Shown: positions 25,442 to 38,940 of the stretch, one piece after another
How positions within the stretch are numbered: the first letter of the stretch is position 1
How the letters are laid out: every line of letters begins with the position of its first letter
Assembly: GCF_910592395.1 (NCBI RefSeq)
Contig: NC_088322.1
Coordinates: forward strand, 5,329,431-5,393,430
Direction of reading: 5' to 3'
DNA length: 64,000 nucleotides
Origin: Lineus longissimus
Lineage: Eukaryota; Nemertea; Pilidiophora; Heteronemertea; Lineidae
Made by a program: the position numbers and the translations under genes
The notes under the pieces: model-generated
Database searches by the model: none
What the model was told of the DNA's origin: nothing
The model's input: only the letters and a program-made list of their open reading frames with translations

Positions 25442-28400
25442 CTACCTACATCTTGGTTCATGGAGTGAGAGCAGAACATTGCACGTCAACACCATCAGCG
25501 AGGAACTTGGGAAAAGAGTCTCCAAAGCTTTGATTGGTCTCCATTTACTGGCTGCGACAGCACAAGTGCATTTAATGGCCAAGGAAAAGTAAAGACATTG
25601 AAAACAATGATGGGGAATGAGTTGTATCAGGCTATGTTTCAGCAATTTGGAGAAGAACGGTTGGAGAACGGAGAAGATTCTGTGGAATATTTCTTTTCTT
25701 GGCACTGAAGGGGTTAATCCTGCACTTAATGCCCGCTACCTACATCTTGGTTCATGGAGCGAGAGCATAACATTGCACGTCAACACCATCAGCAGAAGTG
25801 CATTTAATGGCCAAGGAAAAGTAGACATTGAGAGAGCAGAACATTGCACGTCAACACTTCTTTTCTTGGCACGTAAGGGGTTAATCCTGCACTTAATGCT
25901 CGTGGGAAGCAAATATATGTAGAATAAATTCTTTAACATACCAAACAGAATTAATTTCAACAGGTTTGAACACTTATTTTTTAAATATATAACTTGATTT
26001 TGGCCCGTAGGGGGTTAATTCTTGAACATACCAAAGAGAATTAATTTCAATAGGTTTGAACACTCACTAAAGGACATTTAGATTTTTTAAATATATAACT
26101 TGATTTTGGCCCGTAGGGGGTTAATGTGCACCCTCATATTACCCTAATATCATCACTTAAAATTTGCCCACTACATACATCGTGGTTCATGGAGCGAGAG
26201 CAGAATATTGCACGTCAACACCATCAGCGAGGAACTTGGGAAAAGAGTCTCCAAAGCTTTGATTGGTCTCCATTTACTGGCTGCGACAGCACAAGTGCAT
26301 TTAATGGCCAAGGAAAAGTAAAGACATTGAAAACAATGATGGGGAATGAGTTGTATCAGGCTATGTTTCAGCAATTTGGAGAAGAACGGTTGAAGAACGG
26401 AGAAGATTCTGCGGAATATTTCTTTTCTTGGCACTTAAGGGGTTAATCCTGCACTTAATGCCCGCTACCTACATCTTGTTTCATGGAGCGAGAGCATAAC
26501 ATTGCACGTTAACACCATCAGCAGAAGTGCATTTGATGCCCAAGGAAAAGTAGACATTGAGAGAGCAGAACATTGCACGTAAACACTTCTTTTCTTGGCA
26601 CGTAAGGGGTTAATCCTGCACTTAATGCTCGTAGGAAGCAAATATATGTGGAATAAATTCTTGAACGTACCAAACAGAATTAACTTCAACAGGTTTGAAC
26701 ACTCACTAAAGGACATTTAGATTTTTTAAATATATAACTTGATTTTGGCCCGTAGAGGGTTAATGTGCACCCTCATACTACCCTAATATCATCACTTAAA
26801 ATTTGCCCGCTACCTACATCTTGGTTCATGGAGCGAGAGCAGAATATTACACGTCAACACCATCAGCGAGGAACTTGGGAAAAGAGTCTCCAAAGCTTTG
26901 ATTGGTCTCCATTTACTGGCTGCGACAGCACAAGTGCATTTAATGGCCAAGGAAAAGTAAAGACATTGAGAGAGCAGAACATTGCACGTCAACACTTCTT
27001 TTCTTGGCACGTAAGGGGTTAATCCTGCACTTAATCCTCGTGGGAAGCAAATATATGTGGAATAAATTGCACTTCAACACGCGAGGAACTTGGGGAAAGA
27101 GTCTCCAAAGCTTTGATTAGTCTCCATTACTGGCTGCGACAGCACAAGTGCATTTAATGGCCAAGGAAAAGTAAAGACATTGAGAGAGCACACCATCAGC
27201 GAGGAACTTGGGGAAAGAGTTTCCAAAGCTTTGATTAATCTCCATTTACTGGCTGCGACAGCACAAGTGTTCATTTAATGGCCAAAGTAAAGACATTGAG
27301 AGAGCAGAACATTGCACGTCAACACTTCTTTTCTTGGCACGTAAGGGGTTAATCCTGCACTTAATGCTCGTGGGAAGCAAATATATGTGGAATAAATTCT
27401 TGAACATACCAAACAGAATTAATTTCAACAGGTTTGAACACTTATTTTTTAAATATATAACTTGATTTTGGCCCGTAGAGGGTTAATGTGCATTTTAGCA
27501 CCCTCATATTACCCTAATATCATCACTTAAAATTTGCCCGCTACCTACATCTTGGTTCATGGAGTGAGAGCAGAACATTGCACGTCAACACCATCAGCGA
27601 GGAACTTGGGAAAAGAGTCTCCAAAGCTTTGATTGGTCTCCATTTACTGGCTGCGACAGCACAAGTGCATTTAATGGCCAAGGAAAAGTAAAGACATTGA
27701 AAACAATGATGGGGAATGAGTTGTATCAGGCTATGTTTCAGCAATTTGGAGAAGAACGGTTGGAGAACGGAGAAGATTCTGTGGAATATTTCTTTTCTTG
27801 GCACTGAAGGGGTTAATCCTGCACTTAATGCCCGCTACCTACATCTTGGTTCATGGAGCGAGAGCATAACATTGCACGTCAACACCATCAGCAGAAGTGC
27901 ATTTAATGGCCAAGGAAAAGTAGACATTGAGAGAGCAGAACATTGCACGTCAACACTTCTTTTCTTGGCACGTAAGGGGTTAATCCTGCACTTAATGCTC
28001 GTGGGAAGCAAATATATGTAGAATAAATTCTTTAACATACCAAACAGAATTAATTTCAACAGGTTTGAACACTTATTTTTTAAATATATAACTTGATTTT
28101 GGCCCGTAGGGGGTTAATTCTTGAACATACCAAAGAGAATTAATTTCAACAGGTTTGAACACTCACTAAAGGACATTTAGATTTTTTAAATATATAACTT
28201 GATTTTGGCCCGTAGGGGGTTAATGTGCACCCTCATACTACCCTAATATCATCACTTAAAATTTGCCCACTACATACATCGTGGTTCATGGAGCGAGAGC
28301 AGAATATTGCACGTCAACACCATCAGCGAGGAACTTGGGAAAAGAGTCTCCAAAGCTTTGATTGGTCTCCATTTACTGGCTGCGACAGCACAAGTGCATT

Positions 28401-31400
28401 TAATGGCCAAGGAAAAGTAAAGACATTGAAAACAATGATGGGGAATGAGTTGTATCAGGCTATGTTTCAGCAATTTGGAGAAGAACGGTTGAAGAACGGA
28501 GAAGATTCTGCGGAATATTTCTTTTCTTGGCACTTAAGGGGTTAATCCTGCACTTAATGCCCGCTACCTACATCTTGTTTCATGGAGCGAGAGCATAACA
28601 TTGCACGTTAACACCATCAGCAGAAGTGCATTTGATGCCCAAGGAAAAGTAGACATTGAGAGAGCAGAACATTGCACGTAAACACTTCTTTTCTTGGCAC
28701 GTAAGGGGTTAATCCTGCACTTAATGCTCGTAGGAAGCAAATATATGTGGAATAAATTCTTGAACGTACCAAACAGAATTAACTTCAACAGGTTTGAACA
28801 CTCACTAAAGGACATTTAGATTTTTTAAATATATAACTTGATTTTGGCCCGTAGAGGGTTAATGTGCACCCTCATACTACCCTAATATCATCACTTAAAA
28901 TTTGCCCGCTACCTACATCTTGGTTCATGGAGCGAGAGCAGAACAACACCATCAGCGAGGAACTTGGGGAAAGAGTCTCCAAAGCTTTGATTGGTCTCCA
29001 TTTACTGGCTGCGACAGCACAAGTGCATTTAATGGCCAAGGAAAAGTAAAGACATTGAGAGAGCAGAACATTGCACGTCAACACTTCTTTTCTTGGCACG
29101 TAAGGGGTTAATCCTGCACTTAATCCTCGTGGGAAGCAAATATATGTGGAATAAATTGCACTTCAACACGCGAGGAACTTGGGGAAAGAGTCTCCAAAGC
29201 TTTGATTAGTCTCCATTACTGGCTGCGACAGCACAAGTGCATTTAATGGCCAAGGAAAAGTAAAGACATTGAGAGAGCACACCATCAGCGAGGAACTTGG
29301 GGAAAGAGTTTCCAAAGCTTTGATTAATCTCCATTTACTGGCTGCGACAGCACAAGTGTTCATTTAATGGCCAAAGTAAAGACATTGAGAGAGCAGAACA
29401 TTGCACGTCAACACTTCTTTTCTTGGCACGTAAGGGGTTAATCCTGCACTTAATGCTCGTGGGAAGCAAATATATGTGGAATAAATTCTTGAACATACCA
29501 AACAGAATTAATTTCAACAGGTTTGAACACTTATTTTTTAAATATATAACTTGATTTTGGCCCGTAGAGGGTTAATGTGCATTTTAGCACCCTCATATTA
29601 CCCTAATATCATCACTTAAAATTTGCCCGCTACCTACATCTTGGTTCATGGAGTGAGAGCAGAACATTGCACGTCAACACCATCAGCGAGGAACTTGGGA
29701 AAAGAGTCTCCAAAGCTTTGATTGGTCTCCATTTACTGGCTGCGACAGCACAAGTGCATTTAATGGCCAAGGAAGAGTAAAGACATTCAAAACAATGATT
29801 GGGAATGAGTAGTATCAGGCTATGTTTCAGCAATTTGGAGAAGAACGGTTGGAGAACGGAGAAGATTCTGTGGAATATTTCTTTTCTTGGCACTGAAGGG
29901 GTTAATCCTGCACTTAATGCCCGCTACCTACATCTTGGTTCATGGAGCGAGAGCATAACATTGCACGTCAACACCATCAGCAGAAGTGCATTTAATGGCC
30001 AAGGAAAAGTAGACATTGAGAGAGCAGAACATTGCACGTCAACACTTCTTTTCTTGGCACGTAAGGGGTTAATCCTGCACTTAATGCTCGTGGGAAGCAA
30101 ATATATGTAGAATAAATTCTTTAACATACCAAACAGAATTAATTTCAACAGGTTTGAACACTTATTTTTTAAATATATAACTTGATTTTGGCCCGTAGGG
30201 GGTTAATTCTTGAACATACCAAAGAGAATTAATTTCAACAGGTTTGAACACTCACTAAAGGACATTTAGATTTTTTAAATATATAACTTGATTTTGGCCC
30301 GTAGGGGGTTAATGTGCACCCTCATACTACCCTAATATCATCACTTAAAATTTGCCCACTACATACATCGTGGTTCATGGAGCGAGAGCAGAATATTGCA
30401 CGTCAACACCATCAGCGAGGAACTTGGGGAAAGAGTCTCCAAAGCTTTGATTGGTCTCCATTTACTGGCTGCGACAGCACAAGTGCATTTAATGGCCAAG
30501 GAAAAGTAAAGACATTGAAAACAATGATGGGGAATGAGTTGTATCAGGCTATGTTTCAGCAATTTGGAGAAGAACGGTTGAAGAACGGAGAAGATTCTGC
30601 GGAATATTTCTTTTCTTGGCACTTAAGGGGTTAATCCTGCACTTAATGCCCGCTACCTACATCTTGTTTCATGGAGCGAGAGCATAACATTGCACGTTAA
30701 CACCATCAGCAGAAGTGCATTTAATGCCCAAGGAAAAGTAGACATTGAGAGAGCAGAACATTGCACGTCAACACTTCTTTTCTTGGCACGTAAGGGGTTA
30801 ATCCTGCACTTAATGCTCGTAGGAAGCAAATATATGTGGAATAAATTCTTGAACGTACCAAACAGAATTAACTTCAACAGGTTTGAACACTCACTAAAGG
30901 ACATTTAGATTTTTTAAATATATAACTTGATTTTGGCCCGTAGAGGGTTAATGTGCACCCTCATACTACCCTAATATCATCACTTAAAATTTGCCCGCTA
31001 CCTACATCTTGGTTCATGGAGCGAGAGCAGAATATTACACGTCAACACCATCAGCGAGGAACTTGGGAAAAGAGTCTCCAAAGCTTTGATTGGTCTCCAT
31101 TTACTGGCTGCGACAGCACAAGTGCATTTAATGGCCAAGGAAAAGTAAAGACATTGAGAGAGCAGAACATTGCACGTCAACACTTCTTTTCTTGGCACGT
31201 AAGGGGTTAATCCTGCACTTAATCCTCGTGGGAAGCAAATATATGTGGAATAAATTGCACTTCAACACGCGAGGAACTTGGGGAAAGAGTCTCCAAAGCT
31301 TTGATTAGTCTCCATTACTGGCTGCGACAGCACAAGTGCATTTAATGGCCAAGGAAAAGTAAAGACATTGAGAGAGCACACCATCAGCGAGGAACTTGGG

Positions 31401-31728
31401 GAAAGAGTTTCCAAAGCTTTGATTAATCTCCATTTACTGGCTGCGACAGCACAAGTGTTCATTTAATGGCCAAAGTAAAGACATTGAGAGAGCAGAACAT
31501 TGCACGTCAACACTTCTTTTCTTGGCACGTAAGGGGTTAATCCTGCACTTAATGCTCGTGGGAAGCAAATATATGTGGAATAAATTCTTGAACATACCAA
31601 ACAGAATTAATTTCAACAGGTTTGAACACTTATTTTTTAAATATATAACTTGATTTTGGCCCGTAGAGGGTTAATGTGCATTTTAGCACCCTCATATTAC
31701 CCTAATATCATCACTTAAAATTTGCCCG
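25442..31728. repeat. Higher-order repeat, about 2.1 kb, three copies
   Basis: Block starts at 25442, 27541 and 29630 mark three consecutive copies, and the pattern continues at 31729. Offsets are 2,099, 2,089 and 2,099 bp. The 10-bp difference comes from one unit in the second copy (about 28940) in which ten bases of the ATTACACGTCAACACC context are missing, leaving GCAGAACAACACC. The same 10-bp loss recurs at about 38380. Another 2,099-bp pair starts at 34783 and 36882. Confidence 0.9.
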
Positions 31729-34700
31729 CTACCTACATCTTGGTTCATGGAGTGAGAGCAGAACATTGCACGTCAACACCATCAGCGAGGAACTTGGGAA
31801 AAGAGTCTCCAAAGCTTTGATTGGTCTCCATTTACTGGCTGCGACAGCACAAGTGCATTTAATGGCCAAGGAAGAGTAAAGACATTGAAAACAATGATTG
31901 GGAATGAGTAGTATCAGGCTATGTTTCAGCAATTTGGAGAAGAACGGTTGGAGAACGGAGAAGATTCTGTGGAATATTTCTTTTCTTGGCACTGAAGGGG
32001 TTAATCCTGCACTTAATGCCCGCTACCTACATCTTGGTTCATGGAGCGAGAGCATAACATTGCACGTCAACACCATCAGCAGAAGTGCATTTAATGGCCA
32101 AGGAAAAGTAGACATTGAGAGAGCAGAACATTGCACGTCAACACTTCTTTTCTTGGCACGTAAGGGGTTAATCCTGCACTTAATGCTCGTGGGAAGCAAA
32201 TATATGTAGAATAAATTCTTTAACATACCAAACAGAATTAATTTCAACAGGTTTGAACACTTATTTTTTAAATATATAACTTGATTTTGGCCCGTAGGGG
32301 GTTAATTCTTGAACATACCAAAGAGAATTAATTTCAACAGGTTTGAACACTCACTAAAGGACATTTAGATTTTTTAAATATATAACTTGATTTTGGCACG
32401 TAGGGGGTTAATGTGCACCCTCATATTACCTTAATATCATCACTTAAAATTTGCCCACTACCTACATCGTGGTTCATGGAGCGAGAGCAGAACATTGCAC
32501 GTCAACACCATCAGCGAGGAACTTGGGGAAAGAGTCTCCAAAGCTTTGATTGGTCTCCATTTACTGGCTGCGACAGCACAAGTGCATTTAATGGCCAAGG
32601 AAAAGTAAAGACATTGAAAACAATGATGGGGAATGAGTTGTATCAGGCTATGTTTCAGCAATTTGGAGAAGAACGGTTGAAGAACGGAGAAGATTCTGCG
32701 GAATATTTCTTTTCTTGGCACTTAAGGGGTTAATCCTGCACTTAATGCCCGCTACCTACATCTTGTTTCATGGAGCGAGAGCATAACATTGCACGTTAAC
32801 ACCATCAGCAGAAGTGCATTTAATGCCCAAGGAAAAGTAGACATTGAGAGAGCAGAACATTGCACGTCAACACTTCTTTTCTTGGCACTTAAGGGGTTAA
32901 TCCTGCACTTAATGCCCGCTACCTACATCTTGGTTCATGGAGCGAGAGCAGAACATTGCACGTCAACACTTCTTTTCTTGGCACGTGAGGGGTTAATCCT
33001 GCACTTAATGCTCGTGGGAAGCAAATATATGTGGAATAAATTCTTGAACATACCAAAGAGAATTAATTTCAACAGGTTTGAACACTCACTAAAGGACATT
33101 TAGATTTTTTAAATATATAACTTGATTTTGGCCCGTAGGGGGTTAATGTGCACCCTCATATTACCCTAATATCATCACTTAAAATTTGCCCGCTACCTAC
33201 ATCTTGGTTCATGGAGCGAGAGCAGAATATTACACGTCAACACCATCAGCGAGGAACTTGGGGAAAGAGTCTCCAAAGCTTTGATTGGTCTCCATTTACT
33301 GGCTGCGACAGCACAAGTGCATTTAATGGCCAAGGAAAAGTAAAGACATTGAGAGAGCAGAACATTGCACGTCAACACTTCTTTTCTTGGCACGTAAGGG
33401 GTTAATCCTGCACTTAATGCTCGTGGGAAGCAAATATATGTGGAATAAATTGCACGTCAACACCATCAGCGAGGAACTTGGGAAAAGAGTCTCCAAAGCT
33501 TTGATTGGTCTCCATTTACTGGCTGCGACAGCACAAGTGCATTTAATGGCCAAGGAAAAGTAAAGACATTGAAAACAATGATGGGGAATGAGTTGTATCA
33601 GGCTATGTTTCAGCAATTTGGAGAAGAACGGTTGAAGAACGGAGAAGATTCTGCGGAATATTTCTTTTCTTGGCACTTAAGGGGTTAATCCTGCACTTAA
33701 TGCCCGCTACCTACATCTTGTTTCATGGAGCGAGAGCATAACATTGCACGTTAACACCATCAGCAGAAGTGCATTTGATGCCCAAGGAAAAGTAGACATT
33801 GAGAGAGCAGAACATTGCACGTCAACACTTCTTTTCTTGGCACGTAAGGGGTTAATCCTGCACTTAATGCTCGTAGGAAGCAAATATATGTGGAATAAAT
33901 TCTTGAACGTACCAAACAGAATTAACTTCAACAGGTTTGAACACTCACTAAAGGACATTTAGATTTTTTAAATATATAACTTGATTTTGGCCCGTAGAGG
34001 GTTAATGTGCACCCTCATACTACCCTAATATCATCACTTAAAATTTGCCCGCTACCTACATCTTGGTTCATGGAGCGAGAGCAGAATATTACACGTCAAC
34101 ACCATCAGCGAGGAACTTGGGAAAAGAGTCTCCAAAGCTTTGATTGGTCTCCATTTACTGGCTGCGACAGCACAAGTGCATTTAATGGCCAAGGAAAAGT
34201 AAAGACATTGAGAGAGCAGAACATTGCACGTCAACACTTCTTTTCTTGGCACGTAAGGGGTTAATCCTGCACTTAATCCTCGTGGGAAGCAAATATATGT
34301 GGAATAAATTGCACTTCAACACGCGAGGAACTTGGGGAAAGAGTCTCCAAAGCTTTGATTAGTCTCCATTACTGGCTGCGACAGCACAAGTGCATTTAAT
34401 GGCCAAGGAAAAGTAAAGACATTGAGAGAGCACACCATCAGCGAGGAACTTGGGGAAAGAGTTTCCAAAGCTTTGATTAATCTCCATTTACTGGCTGCGA
34501 CAGCACAAGTGTTCATTTAATGGCCAAAGTAAAGACATTGAGAGAGCAGAACATTGCACGTCAACACTTCTTTTCTTGGCACGTAAGGGGTTAATCCTGC
34601 ACTTAATGCTCGTGGGAAGCAAATATATGTGGAATAAATTCTTGAACATACCAAACAGAATTAATTTCAACAGGTTTGAACACTTATTTTTTAAATATAT

Positions 34701-37700
34701 AACTTGATTTTGGCCCGTAGAGGGTTAATGTGCATTTTAGCACCCTCATATTACCCTAATATCATCACTTAAAATTTGCCCGCTACCTACATCTTGGTTC
34801 ATGGAGTGAGAGCAGAACATTGCACGTCAACACCATCAGCGAGGATCTTGGGAAAAGAGTCTCCAAAGCTTTGATTGGTCTCCATTTACTGGCTGCGACA
34901 GCACAAGTGCATTTAATGGCCAAGGAAGAGTAAAGACATTCAAAACAATGATTGGGAATGAGTAGTATCAGGCTATGTTTCAGCAATTTGGAGAAGAACG
35001 GTTGGAGAACGGAGAAGATTCTGTGGAATATTTCTTTTCTTGGCACTGAAGGGGTTAATCCTGCACTTAATGCCCGCTACCTACATCTTGGTTCATGGAG
35101 CGAGAGCATAACATTGCACGTCAACACCATCAGCAGAAGTGCATTTAATGGCCAAGGAAAAGTAGACATTGAGAGAGCAGAACATTGCACGTCAACACTT
35201 CTTTTCTTGGCACGTAAGGGGTTAATCCTGCACTTAATGCTCGTGGGAAGCAAATATATGTAGAATAAATTCTTTAACATACCAAACAGAATTAATTTCA
35301 ACAGGTTTGAACACTTATTTTTTAAATATATAACTTGATTTTGGCCCGTAGGGGGTTAATTCTTGAACATACCAAAGAGAATTAATTTCAACAGGTTTGA
35401 ACACTCACTAAAGGACATTTAGATTTTTTAAATATATAACTTGATTTTGGCCCGTAGGGGGTTAATGTGCACCCTCATACTACCCTAATATCATCACTTA
35501 AAATTTGCCCACTACATACATCGTGGTTCATGGAGCGAGAGCAGAATATTGCACGTCAACACCATCAGCGAGGAACTTGGGAAAAGAGTCTCCAAAGCTT
35601 TGATTGGTCTCCATTTACTGGCTGCGACAGCACAAGTGCATTTAATGGCCAAGGAAAAGTAAAGACATTGAAAACAATGATGGGGAATGAGTTGTATCAG
35701 GCTATGTTTCAGCAATTTGGAGAAGAACGGTTGAAGAACGGAGAAGATTCTGCGGAATATTTCTTTTCTTGGCACTTAAGGGGTTAATCCTGCACTTAAT
35801 GCCCGCTACCTACATCTTGTTTCATGGAGCGAGAGCATAACATTGCACGTTAACACCATCAGCAGAAGTGCATTTAATGCCCAAGGAAAAGTAGACATTG
35901 AGAGAGCAGAACATTGCACGTCAACACTTCTTTTCTTGGCACGTAAGGGGTTAATCCTGCACTTAATGCTCGTAGGAAGCAAATATATGTGGAATAAATT
36001 CTTGAACGTACCAAACAGAATTAACTTCAACAGGTTTGAACACTCACTAAAGGACATTTAGATTTTTTAAATATATAACTTGATTTTGGCCCGTAGAGGG
36101 TTAATGTGCACCCTCATACTACCCTAATATCATCACTTACAATTTGCCCGCTACCTACATCTTGGTTCATGGAGCGAGAGCAGAATATTACACGTCAACA
36201 CCATCAGCGAGGAACTTGGGAAAAGAGTCTCCAAAGCTTTGATTGGTCTCCATTTACTGGCTGCGACAGCACAAGTGCATTTAATGGCCAAGGAAAAGTA
36301 AAGACATTGAGAGAGCAGAACATTGCACGTCAACACTTCTTTTCTTGGCACGTAAGGGGTTAATCCTGCACTTAATCCTCGTGGGAAGCAAATATATGTG
36401 GAATAAATTGCACTTCAACACGCGAGGAACTTGGGGAAAGAGTCTCCAAAGCTTTGATTAGTCTCCATTACTGGCTGCGACAGCACAAGTGCATTTAATG
36501 GCCAAGGAAAAGTAAAGACATTGAGAGAGCACACCATCAGCGAGGAACTTGGGGAAAGAGTTTCCAAAGCTTTGATTAATCTCCATTTACTGGCTGCGAC
36601 AGCACAAGTGTTCATTTAATGGCCAAAGTAAAGACATTGAGAGAGCAGAACATTGCACGTCAACACTTCTTTTCTTGGCACGTAAGGGGTTAATCCTGCA
36701 CTTAATGCTCGTGGGAAGCAAATATATGTGGAATAAATTCTTGAACATACCAAACAGAATTAATTTCAACAGGTTTGAACACTTATTTTTTAAATATATA
36801 ACTTGATTTTGGCCCGTAGAGGGTTAATGTGCATTTTAGCACCCTCATATTACCCTAATATCATCACTTAAAATTTGCCCGCTACCTACATCTTGGTTCA
36901 TGGAGTGAGAGCAGAACATTGCACGTCAACACCATCAGCGAGGAACTTGGGAAAAGAGTCTCCAAAGCTTTGATTGGTCTCCATTTACTGGCTGCGACAG
37001 CACAAGTGCATTTAATGGCCAAGGAAGAGTAAAGACATTGAAAACAATGATTGGGAATGAGTAGTATCAGGCTATGTTTCAGCAATTTGGAGAAGAACGG
37101 TTGGAGAACGGAGAAGATTCTGTGGAATATTTCTTTTCTTGGCACTGAAGGGGTTAATCCTGCACTTAATGCCCGCTACCTACATCTTGGTTCATGGAGC
37201 GAGAGCATAACATTGCACGTCAACACCATCAGCAGAAGTGCATTTAATGGCCAAGGAAAAGTAGACATTGAGAGAGCAGAACATTGCACGTCAACACTTC
37301 TTTTCTTGGCACGTAAGGGGTTAATCCTGCACTTAATGCTCGTGGGAAGCAAATATATGTAGAATAAATTCTTTAACATACCAAACAGAATTAATTTCAA
37401 CAGGTTTGAACACTTATTTTTTAAATATATAACTTGATTTTGGCCCGTAGGGGGTTAATTCTTGAACATACCAAAGAGAATTAATTTCAACAGGTTTGAA
37501 CACTCACTAAAGGACATTTAGATTTTTTAAATATATAACTTGATTTTGGCCCGTAGGGGGTTAATGTGCACCCTCATATTACCCTAATATCATCACTTAA
37601 AATTTGCCCACTACCTACATCTTGGTTCATGGAGCGAGAGCAGAACATTGCACGTCAACACCATCAGCGAGGAACTTGGGGAAAGAGTCTCCAAAGCTTT

Positions 37701-38940
37701 GATTGGTCTCCATTTACTGGCTGCGACAGCACAAGTGCATTTAATGGCCAAGGAAAAGTAAAGACATTGAAAACAATGATGGGGAATGAGTTGTATCAGG
37801 CTATGTTTCAGCAATTTGGAGAAGAACGGTTGAAGAACGGAGAAGATTCTGCGGAATATTTCTTTTCTTGGCACTTAAGGGGTTAATCCTGCACTTAATG
37901 CCCGCTACCTACATCTTGTTTCATGGAGCGAGAGCATAACATTGCACGTTAACACCATCAGCAGAAGTGCATTTAATGCCCAAGGAAAAGTAGACATTGA
38001 GAGAGCAGAACATTGCACGTCAACACTTCTTTTCTTGGCACTTAAGGGGTTAATCCTGCACTTAATGCCCGCTACCTACATCTTGGTTCATGGAGCGAGA
38101 GCAGAACATTGCACGTCAACACTTCTTTTCTTGGCACGTGAGGGGTTAATCCTGCACTTAATGCTCGTGGGAAGCAAATATATGTGGAATAAATTCTTGA
38201 ACATACCAAAGAGAATTAATTTCAACAGGTTTGAACACTCACTAAAGGACATTTAGATTTTTTAAATATATAACTTGATTTTGGCCCGTAGGGGGTTAAT
38301 GTGCACCCTCATATTACCCTAATATCATCACTTAAAATTTGCCCGCTACCTACATCTTGGTTCATGGAGCGAGAGCAGAACAACACCATCAGCGAGGAAC
38401 TTGGGGAAAGAGTCTCCAAAGCTTTGATTGGTCTCCATTTACTGGCTGCGACAGCACAAGTGCATTTAATGGCCAAGGAAAAGTAAAGACATTGAGAGAG
38501 CAGAACATTGCACGTCAACACTTCTTTTCTTGGCACGTAAGGGGTTAATCCTGCACTTAATGCTCGTGGGAAGCAAATATATGTGGAATAAATTGCACGT
38601 CAACACCATCAGCGAGGAACTTGGGAAAAGAGTCTCCAAAGCTTTGATTGGTCTCCATTTACTGGCTGCGACAGCACAAGTGCATTTAATGGCCAAGGAA
38701 AAGTAAAGACATTGAAAACAATGATGGGGAATGAGTTGTATCAGGCTATGTTTCAGCAATTTGGAGAAGAACGGTTGAAGAACGGAGAAGATTCTGCGGA
38801 ATATTTCTTTTCTTGGCACTTAAGGGGTTAATCCTGCACTTAATGCCCGCTACCTACATCTTGTTTCATGGAGCGAGAGCATAACATTGCACGTTAACAC
38901 CATCAGCAGAAGTGCATTTAATGCCCAAGGAAAAGTAGAC
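29630..38940. repeat. Super-block duplication, 5,153-bp offset
   Basis: Landmarks 29630, 29799, 31729, 32413, 32789 and 33148 recur at 34783, 34952, 36882, 37566, 37942 and 38301, each offset by exactly 5,153 bp. Shared private variants support a recent copying event, for example GTGAGAGCAGAAC in place of GCGAGAGCAGAAC near 29652/34805, and AACAATGATTGGGAATGAGT. Homology fades at about 33.8/38.9 kb. Confidence 0.88.
32477..32712 (+). pseudogene. Fossil XPG-like exon in a satellite unit (representative copy)
   Basis: This is one clear copy of the coding relic present in most units. From 32477 the frame reads WSESRTLHVNTISEELGERV and on to SKALIGLH. At CTCCATTTACTGGC (about 32555-32568) the reading must shift by one base, after which it reads FTGCDSTSAFNGQGKVKTL and then ELYQAMFQQFGEERLKNGED with SAEYFF, where similarity ends. 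The element-borne gene at 55705-57715 has RRYINVTNITEVLEQ..., AIPGCHAFTGCDFTSAFF, KGKVKAL, then a region with similar spacing. The key GCD aspartate and the GKVK turn are kept. The match is evident in protein, not DNA. The relic has no start codon, carries the frameshift, and spans the place of an intron in the live gene, so it may derive from a spliced or intronless relative. Confidence 0.75.
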